A stretch of 64,000 nt of DNA, from NCBI RefSeq assembly GCF_018687715.1, contig NC_056753.1, positions 14,947,501 to 15,011,500 of the forward strand, written 5' to 3'. Made by a program: the position numbers and the translations under genes. The stretch comes from Carya illinoinensis (lineage: Eukaryota; Streptophyta; Magnoliopsida; Fagales; Juglandaceae). Below, one piece after another: positions 50,100 to 62,432 of the stretch (the stretch's first letter is position 1; every line of letters starts with the position of its first letter). The notes under the pieces were generated by a model. The model made no database searches. It saw only the letters and a program-made list of their open reading frames with translations, and was not told the DNA's origin.

Positions 50100-51121
50100 A
50101 GTGCTTATCGATATTAATGTCTTTTCTCTTTTTGTAGCGAATGAGGAATTTTACCATTAAAATTGTTATTTTGGACGAATCTGTTAACAAATCATTTCAT
50201 CAAACTAGTAATTACCTCTCCTTATTAAAAGAAGAAAGGAGGGTTACGACATCATTTCATCAAACTAGTAATTACCTCTCCTTACCAGGTGGACATTCGA
50301 GGTTGAATCCTTTTGAGGAGAGGGGGAATGATGAACTCCAAGACAGACCAAGTCTTAAGGATCAATTATAAGATTAAGAATCACGAAAATCAAGGGAGTA
50401 ATAAAAGAATTGGTGTAATTCAATTGGGATGAAACTAGTAAGAGCTCGACACTCATGATGGGCTTGAAAGAAGGAGAACCAATTTTGATACACTTGATCC
50501 AAGCTATGAAAGACACGACTTGGGCCTATTGTTATTGAAAGCCTTGGACTTATTTATTTCATTAAAGAGCTTATTATATTAGTTTAGAATAAGTGGGCTT
50601 GAGGATGTTAACCCACACATATGTCTTATTTCTAATGAACTAGGGTTTTTGGGAAAGCCTTATATTTTGGTCAATGGCATATTTGAAAAGTTATTATTTT
50701 ATGTGAACTAGAGTTTTAGAAGTTACTGTAGCGCAACACTGTTCATGCTATAGTACCGCGGCTCACTTAGGGTTTTTGGAGATTGTTTATTTAAATCACT
50801 TGTAGCCTCATTTGATTAGATAAGACAATATTGAAATTGATGAATTTTATTCATTATGAGTTGAGTTTATCTCTTCTTATTCTTAATTGAACGTTTGAAC
50901 TTATCAAAGGTAAATCACAACCTTTGTGGCGTTCCTCCTTTGTAATCTGGGTCCTTGAGAAGGGTTCTTCAACGGGTCTAGATTTTCATATAATTTAGGT
51001 TCTTGAAACGAGTTTTCATCGGGTCTAGATTCTCCATCCATAGGCTTGATTTTGGCTTTCTTGGGTTGGTTTTCCAATATTGTTGTTGAGTCTCAAAGCG
51101 AGTCGATTGAGGTTCACATCA
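50100..51121 (+). mobile_element. gypsy 3' remnant: end of pol and LTR
   Basis: A purine-rich tract (GAGGAGAGGGGGAA, 50315-50328) precedes an LTR-like block TGATGAACTCC...GGTTCACATCA (50329-51121) with TG/CA ends. Just before it the frame LPGGHSRLNPFEERGND resembles the tail of a chromovirus polyprotein. A 34-base block is repeated at 50191 and 50251 (period 60). No target-site duplication was found. Confidence 0.45.
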
Positions 51122-51417
51122 CCAATCCATGAAACTCTTTTGGGTCATTGGGGACAGTTTGAGATCTGCAAGGAAAGAGTGGCCACCTAATTTCCATTAG
51201 ATTTCAAACCTAACATATTCTCCATTGCCAAAATTAAAAAAGAATGCACAAATCTCCTACCTCCATTGAATAACAAGATCTAAACATTTCAGCATGAAAG
51301 GGAATGGAGACTCACATCAGCCTCGATTGAAGATGAAGCTAGATGATCATTTAAAAAAAATTAAAAATTGAGTTAGATAGATAATAAATCGAGTTAGATA
51401 GATATTAAAAAAATATT

Positions 51418-51888
51418 TCACGTTTCAAACTTACCTTCAAGGTCCATCGACTGTATGTATTCTTCCAAATCCCGAATGTTGATTGGTTTGGTCCTTAACC
51501 AATTTTTTATGTAAATAAGAGCTTCAACAGTTTCTGGAGACAAAGAACTCCTAAAAGGATCCAATATGCACCCTCCAGTACTGAATGCAAACTCCGATGC
51601 AACAGTAAAAATGAGGGTGGCTAACACATCACGTGCTACCTCAGCAAGGACAAGATAATTAATGGCATTAATTCTCCACCAATCTAAAATATCAAAATCG
51701 AGCGAGTCATCTATACACGTCTCAAAAAAATACCTATCTAGCTCCGATCTAAACTCTGTAATATCCTGTTCCTTAAGAAAGTTGGTAAACATGATCTTAA
51801 ATTTAGTAGGAACCGGTGCTGGCTCATTACCAATATTTATATTAGTAGTGCTTGGCCCTTCCTTGAGCCACATTAGAACTTCTATCAC
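51418..51888 (-). pseudogene. hAT transposase C-terminal (dimerisation) domain
   Basis: The frame encodes about 150 residues with the hAT C-terminal signature: ELDRYFFET, FDILDWWRINAINYLVLAEV, ARDVLATLIFTVASEFAFST and GGCILDPFRSSLSPETVEAL. This is the dimerisation domain that holds the last catalytic Glu region of hAT transposases; the N-terminal zinc finger and first catalytic residues are absent. It lies inside the hAT element. The expected S in VASESAFS is changed to F, a further sign of decay. Confidence 0.88.
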
Positions 51889-53510
51889 ATGCAGGTAGAA
51901 GTTAATTTAGGCTATATATAATGGTGAGTTCCGGGGGAGGATTGAGGCTTACATTAGTCATATAGTATATATCCTTAGGCCCAGTCCATTTGCAATGAAT
52001 AAAAACGAGAAAACTCATTCGCTTCTTGGCTTGATTTTGACAATCCAAGTGGGCTTAAAATTCACTTCTGGGATGTTTGCTCGTGATGAAGCAACATGAT
52101 TTGTTACTAGAAATCTCCCTTGAACTTCGTTAATAATGTTGAGTTGGCTTTTCTTTTCAGTTTTATGTTTTGAAATGGCAAGCTATAATTTGTATGTGAT
52201 TCTTCATGCCCAGAAGATAAGTACTTCTGATCGTGACTGCACTAATGTGCATAGCACGATGGGAATTTTTATTTGATTCGAACTCATCAATGTGAAACAA
52301 CAACAAATTAATAATGGATAACAAATCGAAACAAGAAAATGAAACGACAAAAAAGATAAAGCAATAAACATGAAAGGTGGTGCACAGCTAGCGAGCTGCT
52401 GCACATATTTGAGATCACATCAGTTTAATTTTTGTTCAGAATGCCATTGTGTTCTTGCCCGGACATCTCTGCTTTATCAGCAAGCATGCGAAGATTTTTT
52501 ATGGCATTAATAGCTGACTAAAACTCACAAAGACTTTTTATGTACAATCCTCACATGACTTTTTTATTTTCTGCATTAAAATATCTTCATTAAGCATGCA
52601 TCAAGGGGCTTTGCCTCATATAATATTCCACATTCCACTGAACCTCATATAATTCACAGTATGTGTAAACCCAAAATCAGTTGTTTCGTTTATTTTCACA
52701 CAAACGTTTAAATATGCCTTCCTCCCAATTCAATACAAATGCAGTTAAAATAAATTATACTGGAGCATCTAACCAGTACGTAGACAAGAATAAAATAGGA
52801 GCAAAATTTGTACAAATCACATCCAAAATCAAAAACCCAAAATAAATCACATCCTAAAACAAAAATCACACCAAACAAATCACACCCACTAAACAAACCA
52901 CACCATAAACTAAAGAACCGAAATGGAATAAGAGTTAATAAAAAACTAACCTTGATTTGTAGTGTTTCTAAGGATGACGAGATGAAGGTGAGTTGGAGAC
53001 AACGAGGAGACGGTGACAACAGGGATGACGGCGACGACGGACTAAGGGAGGGAGGCTAGGGTTTCTGGAAGATTGGTAGAGAGAGAGAGAGAGAGAGGGG
53101 AGGAATCGGGAATTTGGGTTAATAACCTAGTGCCAAAACGACGCCGTTTGGCATTGGGCTTGCTTTAAAAAAAAAAAAAAAAGCCCGAGTACCGGGTTTA
53201 AAACCCGGGTATCGGGTTTTAAATCCGATACCCAGCCAGGGAACACCTGAGTTTTAGAAACCAAATACTAGCCCGGTGCCCCGTGACTGGAACCCGGATA
53301 ACCACGTTTCGGACCGGGCAGGAAAAAAAAAAAGAAAAAGGAAAATCTGGCCCAGTTGCCCAGCCCTATACAAAATATAATAAAAAAATTTACTTTTTAA
53401 ATCTCAAAATAAAATTAATATTAAAAAATTATATTCTAATAATATTTTATTCAACTTTTAACAAAACATCCCATCTTATCTCATATAAACTGTGTAACCA
53501 AATGAAAGTT

Positions 53511-54019
53511 TGATAGTGAAGTGTGGTTTTTTATTTTCATTTATTTTTTTAATTATTTTCTTATTCTTCTTTCTTCAATTCTTTTTCTAGAAATATAATT
53601 AGAAATCAGTTTTCAAGTTTTAAATTCGTTGCCTTTCTCTTCTTTTCCATATGTAAGCAATACTTTGAAGTTAAATGTACATGGTAGGGCGCTGATTGAG
53701 ATAATAAAAATGATATTTGTAGTTATAAAATATATAAATTTTGTTTATATTTTTTAAAATAGAAATAGATAAATTTGTGATATACATAAAAAAAATACCA
53801 AAAAAAAAAACAAAAGAAGATAAATTCAAAATAATGTATTCCATTGCAACTGGCTTCGAAATGTACATGGCGAAGGAAATTAGATCAATGTTGAAGAGAT
53901 TGAAGTCCTATGTGGGAAATCACATTGGCCACGTGGGGACTGAGGTGGAATGCAGCATGCTTGGAAGATAAGGTAGTTAATTTGGTGGAATTCCTATCCG
54001 ATTGACCGAAACTTAGCTA
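53511..54019. other. Intergenic AT-rich stretch, nothing recognised
   Basis: Pyrimidine- and A-rich runs occur, but I see no coding frame, RNA gene or defined repeat. Confidence 0.5.
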
Positions 54020-54246
54020 GGCAGGTTTGGTAAACATATTTCAACTCAAAATTTTCATCTCAACTTAAAATTCTCATCTTATCGTTATAATTTTTTCAAA
54101 TTTTCACACAAAATATAATATACAATTCAACTTTTTTAAATTTCAATTCAACTTTTTAAAATCTTAAAATAATAATAATACTCAAAAATAATATTTTAAA
54201 CTTTCATCTCAACTCAAAATTATCATCTTACTTACCAAACCTGCCC
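54020..54246. mobile_element. MITE
   Basis: Terminal inverted repeats GGCAGGTTTGGTAA and TTACCAAACCTGCC enclose an AT-rich core with TTTCATCTCAACTCAAAAT near both ends. A short CTAG flank may be the target-site duplication. Confidence 0.75.
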
Positions 54247-54309
54247 CTAGCTGCTTGTAATTGATTCAATTTGCGATGGAAATCTCTATTTAAAAAAAAA
54301 AAAGTTATC

Positions 54310-54528
54310 TAAGGTCTGGATTAGTTATGCAAATTATTTTATTTAATCTCATTTAATCATTATAATTTTTTCAAACTCCCACATAAAATATAATAAATAA
54401 TTTAATTTTTTTAAATATTAAAATAAAATTAAAATTAAAAAATTATATTATAACAATATTTTAATCAACTTTAAACTTTTATCTCATCTCATCTTATCTA
54501 TTTAACCAAATGAGTCTAAATAGCACTT
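54310..54528. mobile_element. MITE
   Basis: The piece starts AAGGTCTGGATTAG, has TAATCATTATAATTTTTTCA and CATAAAATATAATAAATAAT, and ends CTCATCTCATCTTATC and ACCAAATGAG. It shares its core with the 54020 copy and the MITE around the hAT element. Confidence 0.65.
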
Positions 54529-54599
54529 AGAATAATTTTGTCCAATTTTATGGCTAGCATCCTCTACTGCTTTATTTCTTGATAAATTTTCTACAAAAC

Positions 54600-54950
54600 T
54601 ATTCAGAGGAGAGATAGGGAGATGGGTTCGAGGGGTGCAAACCAGTGACGACAGGGCTAGTGTTTCAGAAACGGAAGTGAAATGAGCCTAAGAGAATGAA
54701 ATGAGTATGAGGGAAGTGAAATGAGTCGAGGGAAGTGAAGATTGAGGGATAAATCTCAGGGGTTCAAAACGATGCCATTTTGAATCAAAACCAATGCTTT
54801 TAAAAAAGCAACTGATTACTGAAAACCATGTTAGAAACCTGATCCATAACGGGATTAAGGCAAGTACGAAATTTTTTTACCCACCTGGATCCACTCAGAT
54901 TTTGAGTTACAGACCGAACCAAAAGGGGGGGGGGGGAGGGGTTGTTCTAC
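54600..54950. mobile_element. Possible truncated hAT-like end
   Basis: The sequence AAAACGATGCCATTTTG resembles AAAACGACGCCGTTTGG near the right end of the hAT element. The stretch finishes GTTGTTCTACACCCCTAG after CCGAACC and a G run, as many short plant hAT elements do. The other end is not found. Confidence 0.35.
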
Positions 54951-55550
54951 ACCCCTAGTAATAATACTAAGGCTTTTCTTGCCACGACACGTCTCGGGCT
55001 TGTCAGTGTTGTTGAGCATATGGTTGCTTCACTTATTCAATATAAATCCTTGATGATAATTCTTTGTAGATGCCTTCACAATGGGTAGTGTGTATTGTGA
55101 GATTAATTGAATTTAACAATGAAGTTTTACAATGAGGATTGTGTTTATAGTTTCCAATTTGTTAAATACTATGAGCAAGGAGTATTGAGGAGGAATATAA
55201 TTTCGCTTACATGTAAGAATTCCTTCATGTGGAAGTTGAGTTTTGAATTGGAATGGCGTATGATGTGTTTGTGACTCTCGGTTTGAGAAATCCAATGGTT
55301 TTGATTGGCCCTTTATAGTTTGAGAAAATTGTGTTTATAGTTTACATGTTTCGTTAGTTATAAAAAAAAAAAAAAATACTTTACAAGTTTTGTTTAGCCC
55401 TTCTTTCATTGGTAATTTGGTATATATTAAATTGCAATTGGATGCGGTCTTCTTGTAAGACACGTTGAAATATCATGTTGATTAGTATTTTTTATGTAGC
55501 ATGTTTCAGTACAATTTTTTTTTCTTTTTAAATCATAGACTATATGGGCA

Positions 55551-55945
55551 ACACTAAATTTTTTTTTTTTTTTCCCTTGAAAGAGTATTTCTAGCGATCA
55601 TATATTACGAGAAATATTTATTCACGAAAATTATAGGTGGTTGGAAATAATATTTGTTGGCGGCAAAAAGTCACCAAAAAAGGTAGCACTTTTTCCTGGT
55701 GAAAATGAACATGGTTATCTATTTTCTCCCACAAGATTTCTGTTTTTTCCAGGCAAGCTCCTTCATCGGGAAAATTCTATTATTTCTACTATTCCTCAAT
55801 CTCACCAGAAATAGGCTGTTTGTGCACAACAATTGCGACTATGTTGCTCCGATCATTTTGTAGCTGAAAATGTTATTTTCTAACTAATTTTATATTTTAT
55901 TCCAGCTATATCTTTTTGCCAGAAAAAAGAATTTTTCTTGTAGAG
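55551..55945. mobile_element. Possible CACTA-like fragment
   Basis: The right side ends AATTTTTCTTGTAGAG, close to the inverse of the common CACTACAAGAAAAA terminus. On the left CACTAAATTTTT at 55551 might be the partner, but the inverted match is poor. Called only tentatively. Confidence 0.3.
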
Positions 55946-55989
55946 AACCATAGATGTTGTGACCAATAAGCTAGTAGTCTAGCCCAATT

Positions 55990-56036
55990 CTCTACATAAA
56001 AAAAAAATAAAAATAAAAATAAAAATAAAAATAAAA
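55990..56036. repeat. (AAAAAT)n microsatellite
   Basis: About seven imperfect AAAAAT/AAATAA units. Confidence 0.7.
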
Positions 56037-56054
56037 CCCTTAGAGAAAAAGTAA

Positions 56055-57045
56055 GGCCTCGTTTGGATTGAAAGGTGGTCTTATCTCATTTTATCTTAAT
56101 ATCTAAACATCACAAATAAAAACACTTTTTAATTTCTAATCATCGAGTTTTTCATCTAATCATTACCTAATCATTACAACTGTCACGAACTTGTTTCACC
56201 CCTCTGTGCTTTGCCGATCACTTGAGGCAAGAATGCTTGAGGGGCTTGAAGTGCCAGGAAGCACCTCTCATGCCTAAGTCAGTGTATGCTTAAGAATAAG
56301 AGAGATAGAAAGTTGGAGAGAATGAATCTCCCAAATTGTACTTGTATCGAGGCTTTTACACTTTCATTGTCTAGTGGAGCTTTGTTCTTCCTGTGCCTGG
56401 AGTCTCCCTTGTCCCAAACAACGTTGCCGTCACATTTAATGGGGTAGCCTCTACCAAGGTGTCTCGATGCACGCTAAAGCTTTGTGTCTGGAGGTGGCAT
56501 CCAATCGCATTTAATGCAATACTCCTTGTCGGGGGGCTTTCGACCCATTTGAGCCTTTGTGTCTAGGGGTGGTGTCACTTTGCACTTAATACGGTGCTCC
56601 TTGTCAGAGATCTGAACCTGTATGCAATTATTCAATGTGGTGTGGCCAGGGGCGTGCCTTAATAGGGGCTATCTCGTCCTTTCCTACGCGCTCAAGACCT
56701 TGTTGTACTAGGAGCTTTTCGACATTAGGCTTTTAACTCTAATAATCATACTAGATCTAGCATGCCTAGGGACGAATGTGTCCTTCCAACAACTTTTTCT
56801 AACTTCAAACAAAACATTAAAAATAATTCAATTTTTTTCAAATTTTAAAATAAAAAATTATATTAAAAAATAATATTATAACAATATTTTAATTTCATAA
56901 TATTTTTATTTAACCATTTCTCTTTCATTTTCCAAAACTCCATAAAACATCTTAACTCAAGTCATTTCACTATTATTCATAAATTATTTCACTGATATTC
57001 ATAAATTTCTCACTTCACCTCATATCAATATCTTAACAAGGCGAT
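56055..57045. mobile_element. MITE split by a solo LTR
   Basis: The left part (56055-56180, GCCTCGTTTGGATTG...) and right part (56789 to about 57045, ending CTTAACAAGGCG) belong to the same MITE family as the others. A 608-bp LTR separates them. Confidence 0.6.
56181..56788 (+). mobile_element. Solo LTR
   Basis: The block begins TGTCACGAAC and ends GTGTCCTTCCA, with a perfect 5-bp duplication ACAAC at 56176-56180 and 56789-56793. No internal retroelement sequence remains, so it is a solo LTR left by unequal recombination. Orientation is by the TG...CA reading only; the family is not identified. Confidence 0.82.
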
Positions 57046-57141
57046 AGATACGTGATTTCCCTTAAATATATCTCTTTCTTTTTCTCTTTCTCAAGAGATT
57101 GTATAAATCATTTATTTGGGAAATACATGTAGATCTTTAAT

Positions 57142-57530
57142 TATAAGAAATGCAACCAAATGTGAGCAAAAATCTAGAGTGTGTGCAGGATCAAATAGAG
57201 TGTGTGCTGGGCGATGAAAGAAAAAAAGTATAGAAGAAAGTTTCTCCTTTTACTTGCTTGATAAAATGTCTATACAAAAGAATGCTTATATAAGCCTACA
57301 AAAGCATGTGACTGCCATCATACAAATTCTCCATTACCTCCCTAGCTAACAACCTCGACAGAAAAATAAAGGAAAAGAAAGTGGCTATACAAGAAGACAA
57401 AAATTGTACACTAGAATATTTCTCTGCATTTTCTAGTGTATTCTTTCTCTTTCCTTGCTATGCTGCCATCAATTGCGCATGTATGTTCTTGATTTTTTTT
57501 TCATATCAGCAACTTCACTAGTTTCCAATA
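57142..57530 (-). repeat. 3' LTR of the copia element
   Basis: The 389-bp LTR closely matches the 62026-62432 copy (for example GCTTATATAAGCCTACAAAA). Its ends read TATTGGAAAC...TTTCTTATA, without the usual TG...CA. A G-rich polypurine tract (TTGAGGGGGG) lies next to it. Confidence 0.85.
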
Positions 57531-57684
57531 GCCCCCCTCAAGATGGAGAGCAGATATCTACTACTCCTATCTTGAGCATGCATGAGTAGAGACTTTGAGA
57601 ATCCAAAGCTTTGATAAGCATGTCTGTAATCTGAGATTTGCTCGAGACGTGCTTAGTGACAATGCTTCCATCTTGTATTTTGTC

Positions 57685-59917
57685 TCAGATTAGATGACAA
57701 TCAAGTTCTATATGCTTGGTCCTTTCATGAAAGATGGGATTTGTGGCTATATGCACAATAGACTTATTGTCACAATATAAAATGGCAGCTTGAGAATGTG
57801 TTACCTGTAAGTCTTCAAACAAATATCTAAGCCAAGTTAATTCACAACAAAAATTTTCCATTGCCCTGTATTCTGCCTCTAAAGAGGACCTAGAAACCAC
57901 CTGCTGCTTCTTAGACTTCCAAGACACCAATGAATCTCCAATCAAAACACAATATCCTGTCGCAGATTTTCTGGTCTCAGGACAAGCAACTCAATCTGAA
58001 TCACTATATCCATGCAAATGTAGCTTTGAATTTATGGGATAAAATAACCTTTGGCCTGGAGCCCTTTTGATGTATCTTAGAATTTTATGTGTTGCATGCA
58101 AATGTGGAACCCGATGACTATCCACGAATTGGCTCAATAACTGAACAGGATATGAAATATCTGGTCTTGTTATTGTTAGATACAACAAACAACCAACCAA
58201 TCTTCTATAAAGTGTTGGTTTTGGAAGTAATTCTACTTCTTCTTTACTCAACTTCATGTTCTGGTCCAAAGGGATCCGAGCAGGTGCAGAACCGATAGTT
58301 CCCTAATCACTTAGAATGTTTAGGGCATATTTCCTTTGGCATATGTGAATGCCATGCTCAGACCTGGCCACCTCAATCCCAACAAAATATTTCAATTTTC
58401 CCAAATCCTTGATTATAAACTTATCATGAAGTGAAGCTTTGAGATGATTGATGGTGTCAATGCAGTCACCAGTCACAATAATATCATCTACATACAACTA
58501 GAATAGCTATGAATGAACTGTTGCTTTTCTTGATGAATAAACTGTAATCAGCTTTAGATTGAGTGTACCCTTGTTCAACAATGAACTTGGACGGCTTAGA
58601 GTACCACTATCGTGATGCCTATTTCAGTCCATATAAACTTTTCTTAAGTTTGCATACCCTCTTGCTATTACTATTAAAATACCTAGGAGAGAGTTCCATA
58701 TACACTTCCTCATCTAACTCACCATGCAAGAATACATTATTCACATCAAATTGATAAAGATTCCATCCTTTTATTGCTACTACAGTCAGCAAGGTTCTTA
58801 TAGTAACTAATTTAGCCACAGGTGAGAAGGTCTCATGGTAAACGAGACCTTCTTGTTGGGTATAACCCTTTGTCACTAGTCTTGCCTTAAATCTATTCAC
58901 ACTCCCGTCAGCATTGAACTTAACCTTATACACCCACTTGCACCCAATGGCTTTCTTATGAGGAGGTAAATCAACTAAAGACCAAGTGCCATTAAGTTCA
59001 AGAGCCTTAATCTCAGCTCTCATGGCTGTGCACCATTCAAGATAATTCTTGGCTTCTTGGTAATCTTTAGGCTCAGATTGAGAGGTAATGGAAACAATAA
59101 AATATTTGTGTGCAGTGGACAGTTTTTCATAGGAAATATTGCTACTAAGAGGAAAGGGGTTACCTGAGGGGTTTTGGCCCTTTTGTTCGTCCAAAGCTTG
59201 AGATGAGTAAAGAGAGGCAGCTTGTATATGAAGTCCAGCAAGTGAGGATGTGCCCTTCGAATCCTTATTGATCTGCGAGGTAAGTGAGTTATAGAGGTGG
59301 TATTTGGTGTAGAATCATGGCTAGGAGGATTTTGGAGGTCATTATCAAGTTCACTTTGATTAGAAGTTTCTGAGATTTCTTCTTCAGAAATTTTAGTTTG
59401 AGTATTTGTCTCTATTCCTTGTGGGACAAGTTGTGCAAAACTAGTAGGAATTTGAGTAAACTGACATTTCCTTGATCTAGTTGGGTTTGAATATTTGTGA
59501 GAATTTCTTTGTAGGGAAAGACATTTTCATAGAAAACAACATTCCTAGAGGCAAAAATCTTTTTGGTTTCAAGATCCAACAAAGTGTATCCTTTGATTCC
59601 AAAGGGATACCCTATAAACATGCATCTTTTTGCTCTAGGGTCAAACTTGTGCCTTACATTAACAATTGTTGTAGCAAAAGCTAAACAACCAAACACCTTA
59701 AGATGGTCGTAATCAGGTTTCTTCTTGAATAAACAGCAGTTAAAACACAGTGATTCCAATATTTTAGAGGGATGCCACTTTGGAATTTCAATGCCCTAAC
59801 AGTGTTTAGAATATGCTGATGTTTTCTTTTTACAACAACATTTTGTTGGGGTGTTTCAATACAAGTCCTTTGGTGTATAATGCCATTTTTAAGATAAAAT
59901 TCTCTCATATTGAATTC

Positions 59918-59948
<31 letters not shown>

Positions 59949-60728
59949 ATTATCACTCTGAATGATTTGTACTTTGGTTTCAAATTGGGTTTCTACCATG
60001 GCATAGAAATTTTGAATAGGTAGTGGCATCAGATTTGAATTTTAGCATGTAGACCCAAGTACATCTACTGAAATCATCCACAATAGTCAAAAAATATCTA
60101 GAACCATCACTTCTTATTTCATTGCAAGGACCCTAAATATCACAATGTATTAATTGAAAACATCTTTCTGTTTTGTGTGAACTTATAGGAAAGGGTAACT
60201 TGTGTAGCTTAGCTAGAGGACATATGGAGCAGAGCTTATCACTAGTTTGTTTTGAAAACTGAACATCATCATTCATATTAAAAATAGAATAAGAAGAGTG
60301 TCCTAGCCTATAATGCCAAATGTCAAAGTTTTGCTCATCCTTGATGACTGATGCAGAAATAGGAATTGGAGATGGGACATTTAATTTGATCAAGACATCT
60401 GATAGAGCTGAAGAAGAGACCTCCTCTTACAGCATATGGTATAGCCCTTGCCTAACCTCACCCATGCCAATCGTTTTCCAAACTGAAAGGTCCTGAATAT
60501 AGCAAAAATGAGAGAATAAAATCAAGCAACAGTTGAGAGTTTGAGTGAGCTTTTTGGCAGATATCAAATTAAAAGAAAAACGGGCAACACACAGAACATC
60601 ATGGAGAATTAAGGAGTCTGTGATTTTTACTACACCTATTTGAGTAACTGGTGCTACATCACCATTAGGTAAGATAATAGAATAGGAAACTTTGGTTTGA
60701 GAAGTAGAAAATAGGGAGGCAAAACAGA
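57685..60728 (-). pseudogene. copia pol: integrase, reverse transcriptase, RNase H
   Basis: Integrase has the pre-integrase block WHYRLGHSS and the Cys pair CSICPLAKLHKLPF. Its core is damaged by a 30-base G run (59919-59948 as C on the plus strand) exactly where DNGGEF is expected. RT has [41 protein letters not shown] and catalytic YVDDIIVTGD (about 58465-58497). RNase H has GYSDSD, SWKSKKQQVVSRSSLEAEYR and ERTKHIELDCHLI. Multiple stops occur. Confidence 0.85.
59919..59948. repeat. C homopolymer, 30 bases
   Basis: A run of 30 C (G on the coding strand of the copia integrase) gives ten Gly codons at the conserved GG site. Confidence 0.85.
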
Positions 60729-62007
60729 TCATGTGATCTGTCCCCCCGTTTCAATTATCCAAGGTATTTCTAAAACATTTAAAAGCTTGGAAGATGTAGA
60801 TAAACATGTTGATATACCAAAAACTTGATGGATGTCTCCATCAGAGGAAGAAGCCATAATACTTTGAACATTATTTGCTAAGGGAATCAAGTATGAAGGA
60901 TTTGTGTTTGGTTTGAGCAAAGCTAGAAGCTGTGAGTATTGATCTTGGCTTAAGGACACTTGAGATTTGTCATTCACAATTTCTTGTGCAGGAGCAAAAG
61001 TAGTAACTTGGTTGACAGCGAATCTACTCTTCCCATCAGACTTGTGGGTTGATGGATATCCATAGAGTTTGAAGCACTTATCTGCAGTGTGACCTGGAAT
61101 TTGACAGTGAGAGCAAACTGGATTGTTTGGGTTAGCTTTGAAACATCTCTCAACTGAGTGCCCTGGAATCTTACAAAAGGTGCAGTAGTATTTATCTCTC
61201 TTTTGTGTGGGATTGTTGGTTTTACTCCCTTCTTTGTAGTTGCCTCTAGTGAATAGAGCCATAAAGTCTTGGATAGGTCCTTCTGTGGATATTTCCCTCC
61301 TATTTTCTTCTTGTTGTATTATAGAATAGATTTCGTTAAGGCTGGGGAAAGGTTTTATTAAAAAAAATTTGAGCTTTGATTCCTTTGTAAGAGTCATTTA
61401 GGCCCATTAGGAATTTCATGACTGAGTCCCTCTGCTGATTTTGAACAACAGTTTTTAAACCTCCACAACTACAACTAGGAATGACTTCATAGTTTAAAAG
61501 TTCATCCAAAAGAGTTTTAAGCTTGGGGAAGTAGACACTTACAGCATCCTGGTTTTGCATTAGCATGGTAATAGCTTGCTTAATTTCAAAAATCCGAGGT
61601 GCATTTTGTTGAGCAAAGCGTTATTCCAACTCAAGCCAGAGTTGATGTATTGTCTCAGCATACACAGTGCTGCACTTGATATCTATAGCCATGGTATTCT
61701 GCATCCAGGTAATCACAATGTCATTGCAGCGTAATCAATTCTCCATGAGGGGATCATTTGGATCTGTAGGTTCACATAGGCTTCCATCTATGAAGCCGAG
61801 TTTATTTTTGATGCGTAATGCCCTCTTCATTGATCTAGCCCATGAATAATAGTTACTGGCATCCAAGCTATGAGTGACAAGCATGGCACTAGTACCATCA
61901 TTGCTTCCAATAAAATATGGGCTATTTGGATGGGTAGGATCATGAGTGTTTGAGTTTTGGTTTTGGTTTTGATTCTGGTTTTGGTTGCCTGAGTTAGGAT
62001 CTTCCAT
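60729..62007 (-). pseudogene. copia gag and start of protease
   Basis: The ATG at 62005-62007 opens MEDPNSGNQNQNQ, then DPTHPNSPYFIGSNDGT and YYSWARSMKRALRIKNKL, the standard plant copia gag N terminus. Stops near 61735 and 61620 and a frame change near 61380 follow. Two intact zinc knuckles are present (CTFCKIPGHSVERC and CSHCQIPGHTADKC, about 61080-61190). The protease active site reads WIIETGG in place of WIIDTGA and shifts frame, so it is dead. Confidence 0.82.
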
Positions 62008-62014
62008 AGCCAAT

Positions 62015-62025
62015 CTCTGATACCA
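62015..62025 (-). other. Primer-binding site of the copia element
   Basis: On the minus strand TGGTATCAGAG directly follows the LTR, matching initiator tRNA-Met. Confidence 0.85.
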
Positions 62026-62432
62026 TATAAGAAATGCACCCAAATGTGAGCAAAAATCAAGAGTGTGTGCAGGATTAAACAGAGTGTGTGCTAGGTGATG
62101 AAAGAAAATAGGTATGGAAGAAAGTTTCTCCTTTTATTTGCTTGATAAAATGTCTATACAAAAGAATGCTTATATAAGCCTACAAAAGCATGTGACTGCC
62201 ATAGTACAGATTCTCCATTACCTCCCTAGCTAACAACCTTGACAGAAAAACAAAGGAAAAGAAAGTGGTTGTACAAGCAGACAAAAATTACAAGAAGACA
62301 AAAATTGTACACTGGAATATTTATCTGCATTTTCCTCTAGTTCTTTCTCTTTCCTTGCTGTGCTGCCATCAATTGCGCATGTATGTTCTTATTTTTTTTT
62401 TTTCACATCAGCAACTTCACTAGTTTCCAATA
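62026..62432 (-). repeat. 5' LTR of the copia element
   Basis: This 407-bp copy differs from the other LTR by single bases and an 18-base insertion/duplication (GACAAAAATTACAAGAA region near 62280-62300). The insertion was therefore not very recent. Confidence 0.85.

Larger units (their letters stand above)
49430..53368. mobile_element. hAT element with a transposase remnant
   Basis: The ends are TAGGGTTGAGCAACTGGG and CCCAGTTGCCCAGCCCTA, inverted repeats of about 18 bases with two differences. The flanks CACAAAAT (49422-49429) and TACAAAAT (53369-53376) form an 8-bp duplication with one mismatch. Subterminal regions carry many ATCCGGG/CCCGGAT motifs. Inside are a gypsy LTR remnant and only the C-terminal part of a transposase, so the element is defective. 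Confidence 0.85.
49353..53510. mobile_element. MITE split by a hAT element
   Basis: The left half (49353-49429, GGTTTGGATACC...TCACACAAAAT) and right half (53369-53510, ACAAAATATAATAAA...TGTGTAACCAAATG) together make one MITE of the family in intron 1. The hAT element lies exactly between them. Confidence 0.7.
57142..62432 (-). mobile_element. Ty1/copia retrotransposon with two LTRs
   Basis: Read on the minus strand: 5' LTR (62026-62432), PBS, gag, protease, integrase, RT, RNase H, polypurine tract (about 57531-57541) and 3' LTR (57142-57530). Flanking five bases (TTAAT and TAAAT) match at four of five positions, so the duplication is uncertain. All ORFs have stops or frameshifts. The lineage within copia is not assigned. 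Confidence 0.88.

Noticed and set aside
52708..53059. Cys/Phe-rich ORF at the right side of the hAT element
   Set aside because: It results from repeated AAATCACACC-type subterminal sequence and lacks any transposase motif.
59681..59983. A glycine-rich protein
   Set aside because: The Gly run is a homopolymer inside a decayed copia integrase.
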